NCBI GenBank assembly: GCA_015059685.1
Contig: SUZW01000008.1
Coordinates: 26,614-90,613, forward strand
DNA length: 64,000 bases
Source of the DNA: Rikenellaceae bacterium
GTDB lineage: Bacteria; Bacteroidota; Bacteroidia; Bacteroidales; Rikenellaceae
Direction of reading: 5' to 3'
A program made the position numbers and the translations under genes. Positions within the stretch are counted from its first letter, which is position 1. Each line of letters starts with the position of its first letter. The notes under the pieces are model-generated. The model searched no databases and was not told where the DNA came from. It saw only the letters and a program-made list of their open reading frames with translations. This document shows, piece by piece, positions 60,399 through 64,000 of this stretch.

Positions 60399-62147
60399 AT
60401 GAAAACAACTGGAAAAGTTAATGGTATCATCTCGAACATCGTTATCGTGAAGGCTGACGGAGCTGTCGGTCAGAACGAGATTTGCTATGTTTATGCAGGT
60501 GAGACCAAGATGATGGCCGAGGTCATCAAGGTTATAGGCGATGATGCCTATGTGCAGGTTTTCGACAGCACACGAGGTCTGAAAATCGGCGATAAAGTGG
60601 AGTTTGAGGGACACATGCTCGAGGCTACATTGGCTCCAGGTATGTTGTCGCGCAACTATGACGGTCTGCAGAACGACCTCGAGAAGATGAACGGCTTGTT
60701 CATCGACCGTGGCTCGATTACCGACCCTATCGACTACGAGCAGAAGTGGGCATTCACCCCACTCGCAAAGGCAGGCGACAAGGTTTCGGCAGGAGCTTGG
60801 CTCGGTGAGGTTAAGGAGCAGTGGGTGGCGCACAAGATTATGGTGCCTTTCGTAATGACAGGCAACTACACCGTAAAGAGCGTTGCCGAGGCCGGTGAGT
60901 ACAAGGTCACCGACACAATCGCTGTTGTGACCGACTCGGACAACAACGAGTACAATATCACAATGGTGCAGAAGTGGCCCGTTAAGCAGGCTATTCGTTG
61001 CTACACCGAGAAGCCACGCCCTTCGCGCGTAATGGAGACAGGTGTTCGTGCTATCGACACCTTCAACCCACTTGCAGAGGGTGGTACAGGCTTTATCCCT
61101 GGCCCATTCGGTGCAGGTAAGACCGTATTGCAGCACGCAATTTCGAAGCAGGCCGAGGCCGATATCATCATCATCGTTGCTTGTGGTGAGCGTGCAAACG
61201 AGGTTGTGGAGATTTTCAAGGAGTTCCCTGAACTTATCGACCCACACACAGGTCACAAGTTGATGGAGCGAACCATCATCATCTGCAACACCTCGAATAT
61301 GCCTGTTGCAGCTCGTGAGGCTTCAGTTTATACGGGTATGACCATTGGTGAGTACTACCGTTCGATGGGTTTGAAGGTGCTTGTAATGGCCGACTCGACC
61401 TCTCGTTGGGCACAGGCATTGCGTGAGATGTCGAACCGTTTGGAGGAGCTTCCTGGTCAGGACGCCTTCCCTATGGACCTCTCGGCAATTATCTCGAGCT
61501 TCTACGCTCGTGCAGGTTTGGTAAAGTTGAACAATGGCGAGACCGGTTCGGTAACATTCCTCGGAACAGTATCGCCTGCGGGTGGTAACTTGAAGGAGCC
61601 TGTAACCGAATCGACAAAGAAGGCCGCACGATGCTTCTACGCTCTGTCGCAGGGCCGTGCCGACTCGAAGCGTTACCCTGCAATTGACCCACTCGACTCG
61701 TACTCGAAGTATTTGGAGTATCCCGAGGTTGAGGCATACCTCGGTGAGAAGATCGAGAAGGATTGGGTGTCGCTCGTATATCGTGGCAAGACCCTCGTGC
61801 AGCGTGGTAAGGAGGCTAACGACCAGATTAACATCCTCGGTGATGATGGTGTGCCTGTAGAGTATCACGAGCGCTTCTGGAAGTCGGAGCTCATCGACTT
61901 CGTCATCTTGCAGCAGGATGCCTTCGACGATATCGATGCTAACTGCCCTATGGAGCGTCAGCAGATGATGTACAAGAAGGTGCTCTCGATTTGCGACCGT
62001 GACTTCGAGTTCGAGGATTTCGAGGCTTGCTCGAAGTTCTTCAAGGGACTCATCAACCTCTTCCGCCAGATGAACTATGCCGAGTGGAAGAGCGAGAAGT
62101 TCTACGACTACGAGAAGCAGATAGATGCTTATATCGCTAACAACTAA
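60399..62147 (+). CDS. V/A-type ATP synthase catalytic subunit A
   Basis: This 582-residue catalytic subunit hydrolyses or makes ATP in the A3B3 head. It has Walker A GPFGAGKT at 235-242, the bulge region insert (about 115-185) that distinguishes V/A-type A from F-type beta, and MADSTSRWAQALREMSNRLEELPG (in two parts) near residue 330 as the nucleotide-binding signature. Length is standard. It is 16 bp upstream of subunit B. Confidence 0.98.
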   Translation: MKTTGKVNGIISNIVIVKADGAVGQNEICYVYAGETKMMAEVIKVIGDDAYVQVFDSTRGLKIGDKVEFEGHMLEATLAPGMLSRNYDGLQNDLEKMNGLFIDRGSITDPIDYEQKWAFTPLAKAGDKVSAGAWLGEVKEQWVAHKIMVPFVMTGNYTVKSVAEAGEYKVTDTIAVVTDSDNNEYNITMVQKWPVKQAIRCYTEKPRPSRVMETGVRAIDTFNPLAEGGTGFIPGPFGAGKTVLQHAISKQAEADIIIIVACGERANEVVEIFKEFPELIDPHTGHKLMERTIIICNTSNMPVAAREASVYTGMTIGEYYRSMGLKVLVMADSTSRWAQALREMSNRLEELPGQDAFPMDLSAIISSFYARAGLVKLNNGETGSVTFLGTVSPAGGNLKEPVTESTKKAARCFYALSQGRADSKRYPAIDPLDSYSKYLEYPEVEAYLGEKIEKDWVSLVYRGKTLVQRGKEANDQINILGDDGVPVEYHERFWKSELIDFVILQQDAFDDIDANCPMERQQMMYKKVLSICDRDFEFEDFEACSKFFKGLINLFRQMNYAEWKSEKFYDYEKQIDAYIANN

Positions 62148-62163
62148 ACTTGCATAAAGAGTT

Positions 62164-63480
62164 ATGACACGAGCATTTCAAAAGATATATACAAAGATTG
62201 AGAACATTACCAAGGCTACCGTTACGCTCCGTGCTACGGGCGTAGGTAATGACGAGTTGGCTACCGTAGGTGGCCGCCTCGCACAGGTAGTAAAGATTAT
62301 GGGCGACAGCGTTACCTTGCAGGTCTTTGCCGGCACCGAGGGTTTGGCAACAGACTCGGAGGTTGTATTCCAGGGCGAACCACCGAAGTTGCGTGTATCG
62401 GACAACTTGGCAGGTCGCTTCTTCAACGCCTATGGTGAGCCACTCGAGGGTGGTGAGGCCGTAGAGGGTGAGGCTCGAGAGATTGGTGGCCCTACCGTAA
62501 ACCCATTCCGTCGTTTGCAGCCATCGGAGCTTATCGCTACGGGTATCGCAGGTATCGACCTCAACAACACCATCGTGACGGGTCAGAAGATTCCATTCTT
62601 CGCAGACCCCGACCAGCCATATAATGCCGTGATGGCAAATGTGGCTCTTCGTGCAAAGGCCGACAAGATTATCTTGGGTGGTATGGGTCTTACCAACGAC
62701 GACTACCTCTACTTCAAGCAGGTATTCGAGAATGCAGGTGCTTTGGACCGTATCATCTCGTTCATCAACACCACCGAGAACCCACCGGTAGAGCGACTCC
62801 TTGTGCCTGATATGGCTTTGACAGCAGCGGAGTACTTCGCAGTGGATAAGGGCGAGAAGGTGTTGGTGCTCTTGACCGATATGACCTTGTATGCCGATGC
62901 CTTGGCTATCGTATCGAACCGTATGGACCAGATCCCTTCGAAGGACTCTATGCCTGGTTCGCTCTATTCGGACTTGGCGAAGATTTACGAGAAGGCGGTG
63001 CAGCTGCCTAATGGCGGTTCGATTACCATTATTGCCGTTACCACATTGTCGGGTGGCGATATCACCCACGCTATTCCGGATAATACGGGTTATATCACCG
63101 AGGGACAGTTGTTCCTCCGTAACGACTCCGACACGGGTAAGGTTATCATCGACCCATTCCGTTCGTTGTCGCGTTTGAAGCAGCTCGTTATCGGCAAGAA
63201 GACCCGTGAGGACCACCCACAGGTGATGAATGCCTGCGTGCGTCTCTATGCCGATGCAGCGAATGCAAAGACCAAGTTGGAGAATGGTTTTGACTTGTCG
63301 GAGTATGACGAGCGTGCCTTGAAGTTTGCAAAGGACTACTCGGAGAAGTTGTTGGCTATCGATGTCAATATCGACATTACCGAGATGCTTGACACTGCGT
63401 GGTCGTTGTTTGGCAAGTACTTCTCGAAGGAGGAGGTTGCTATCAAGGCAGAACTTATCGAGAAATATTGGAAAGCGTAA
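62164..63480 (+). CDS. V/A-type ATP synthase subunit B
   Basis: This 438-residue non-catalytic nucleotide-binding subunit alternates with A in the head. The Walker A motif is replaced by TGQKIPFFADPDQPYN (residues about 140-155), as expected for subunit B. FINTTENPPVERLLVPDMAL and the LTDMTLYADALAIVSNRMDQIP signature (two parts) follow. Length is slightly shorter than archaeal B (about 460). Subunit D follows after 8 bp. Confidence 0.97.
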   Translation: MTRAFQKIYTKIENITKATVTLRATGVGNDELATVGGRLAQVVKIMGDSVTLQVFAGTEGLATDSEVVFQGEPPKLRVSDNLAGRFFNAYGEPLEGGEAVEGEAREIGGPTVNPFRRLQPSELIATGIAGIDLNNTIVTGQKIPFFADPDQPYNAVMANVALRAKADKIILGGMGLTNDDYLYFKQVFENAGALDRIISFINTTENPPVERLLVPDMALTAAEYFAVDKGEKVLVLLTDMTLYADALAIVSNRMDQIPSKDSMPGSLYSDLAKIYEKAVQLPNGGSITIIAVTTLSGGDITHAIPDNTGYITEGQLFLRNDSDTGKVIIDPFRSLSRLKQLVIGKKTREDHPQVMNACVRLYADAANAKTKLENGFDLSEYDERALKFAKDYSEKLLAIDVNIDITEMLDTAWSLFGKYFSKEEVAIKAELIEKYWKA

Positions 63481-63488
63481 TTTAAGCA

Positions 63489-64000
63489 ATGGCAATCAAA
63501 TTTCAATATAACAAGACTTCGCTCGGCGAACTCGGCAAACAGCTGAAGATGCGCCAGAAGGCACTCCCTACCATCAAGAGTAAGGAGTCGGCCTTGCGCT
63601 CCGAGGTTAAGCGAGCGAAGGACTCCGCAGCAGAGTACCGTGAGCGATTGGATGCGCTCATAGCCGAATACGACTATATGGTGGCTCTGTGGGGAGAGTT
63701 TGATTGTACCCTACTTGGCGTGAAAGATATAGTGCTTTCGACACACAAAATTGCGGGTGTGCGCATACCTGTACTGCACGAGGTGGAGTTCGAGTGCAAA
63801 CCATTCGACCTCTTCTCCTCGCCTGCATGGTATAGCGACGGCATCGATCTACTCAAGAAGATAGCCACCCTCGGCATCGAGTTCGAGGTCTATAACCGCA
63901 AGATGGCACTTTTGGACTATGCACGCCGAAAGACTACTCAAAAGGTGAACCTCTACGAGAAGGTGCAGATACCAGGGTATGAGGACGCTATACGAAAGAT
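63489..64000 (+). CDS. V/A-type ATP synthase subunit D (partial, cut by window end)
   Basis: This is the first 170 codons of the central-stalk subunit D, which rotates inside the A3B3 head. The start matches the family (FQYNKTSLGELGKQLKMRQKALP), with a long N-terminal helix followed by a second region and the start of the C-terminal helix (LGIEFEVYNRKMALLDYARRKTTQKVNLYEK in two parts). The gene runs past position 64000. Subunits I and K would be expected next. Confidence 0.93.
   Translation, partial: MAIKFQYNKTSLGELGKQLKMRQKALPTIKSKESALRSEVKRAKDSAAEYRERLDALIAEYDYMVALWGEFDCTLLGVKDIVLSTHKIAGVRIPVLHEVEFECKPFDLFSSPAWYSDGIDLLKKIATLGIEFEVYNRKMALLDYARRKTTQKVNLYEKVQIPGYEDAIRK

Noticed and set aside
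62137..63495. 452-codon open frame antisense to V-ATPase subunit B
   Set aside because: Subunit B is a sure call. The reverse frame exists because of the codon use of the sense gene.
1..64000. tRNA, rRNA, insertion sequences, prophage genes, toxin-antitoxin pairs
   Set aside because: I looked for their usual signatures on both strands and found none that I could support.

Overview
ORGANISM. The window is chromosomal DNA from a member of the Bacteroidota, most likely Bacteroidales. The evidence is a SusC/SusD pair, BACON-like and fimbrillin-like lipoproteins, Bacteroidota families such as DUF4301 and DUF4290, a V/A-type ATPase operon with a DUF2764 gene, a lipid A/Kdo gene set, many promoters of the Bacteroidota form (TTTG or TTG, then 19-20 bp, then TAnnTTTG), and almost no Shine-Dalgarno sequences. 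An Alistipes/Rikenellaceae-like gut species is my guess from general feel only. I see no rRNA, tRNA, insertion sequence, prophage or CRISPR array.

LAYOUT. 1-6.1 kb: an AspT/YidE-type membrane protein, a PEGA plus sulfatase-modifying-factor-like secreted protein, DUF4301 and ribosomal protein S21. 6.2-14.9 kb: a leftward Kdo/envelope cluster (kdsB, GH2 glycosidase, kdsA, kdsD, glpT-like antiporter, UbiD, HhH protein). 15-24.4 kb: leftward lon, dipeptidyl peptidase III, M16 peptidase, DUF456, panD, panC. 24.5-29.4 kb: a compact leftward five-gene operon for an unidentified sugar (TIM-barrel protein, SIS protein, two Gfo/Idh-type proteins, MFS transporter), preceded by a sigma-54 activator with a degenerate receiver. 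30.8-34.8 kb: rightward DUF4290, thioredoxin-like lipoprotein, lpxH, thyA, folA. 34.8-39.4 kb: a vitamin B12 uptake locus (lipoprotein, BtuG-like propeller, BtuB-like receptor, cysteine-rich protein) behind a cobalamin riboswitch. 39.5-52.2 kb: an eight-gene SusC/SusD locus with six other surface lipoproteins and no recognisable active enzyme, behind a roughly 465-nt leader. 52.2-57.1 kb: ung; galM-deoD-S1/P1 nuclease; a GH28-like beta-helix protein. 57.2-64 kb: a SAM-II-type riboswitch upstream of metK, then the V-ATPase operon (E, DUF2764, A, B, D), cut by the window end.

MOST UNUSUAL STRUCTURE. Intergenic spaces carry short tandem arrays whose period is always 7 bp but whose unit sequence falls into several unrelated families (TAATGGC, TTGACAA, ACGAGAG, TAGTGAG, TTTTAAC, TCAATTC). 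I count twelve arrays, most of three to five copies. Three of them start exactly at the stop codon of a gene. Three different families lie between the SAM-II aptamer and metK. This system of mixed heptamer arrays, the unknown sugar operon and the enzyme-free SusCD locus are the best candidates for undescribed biology.
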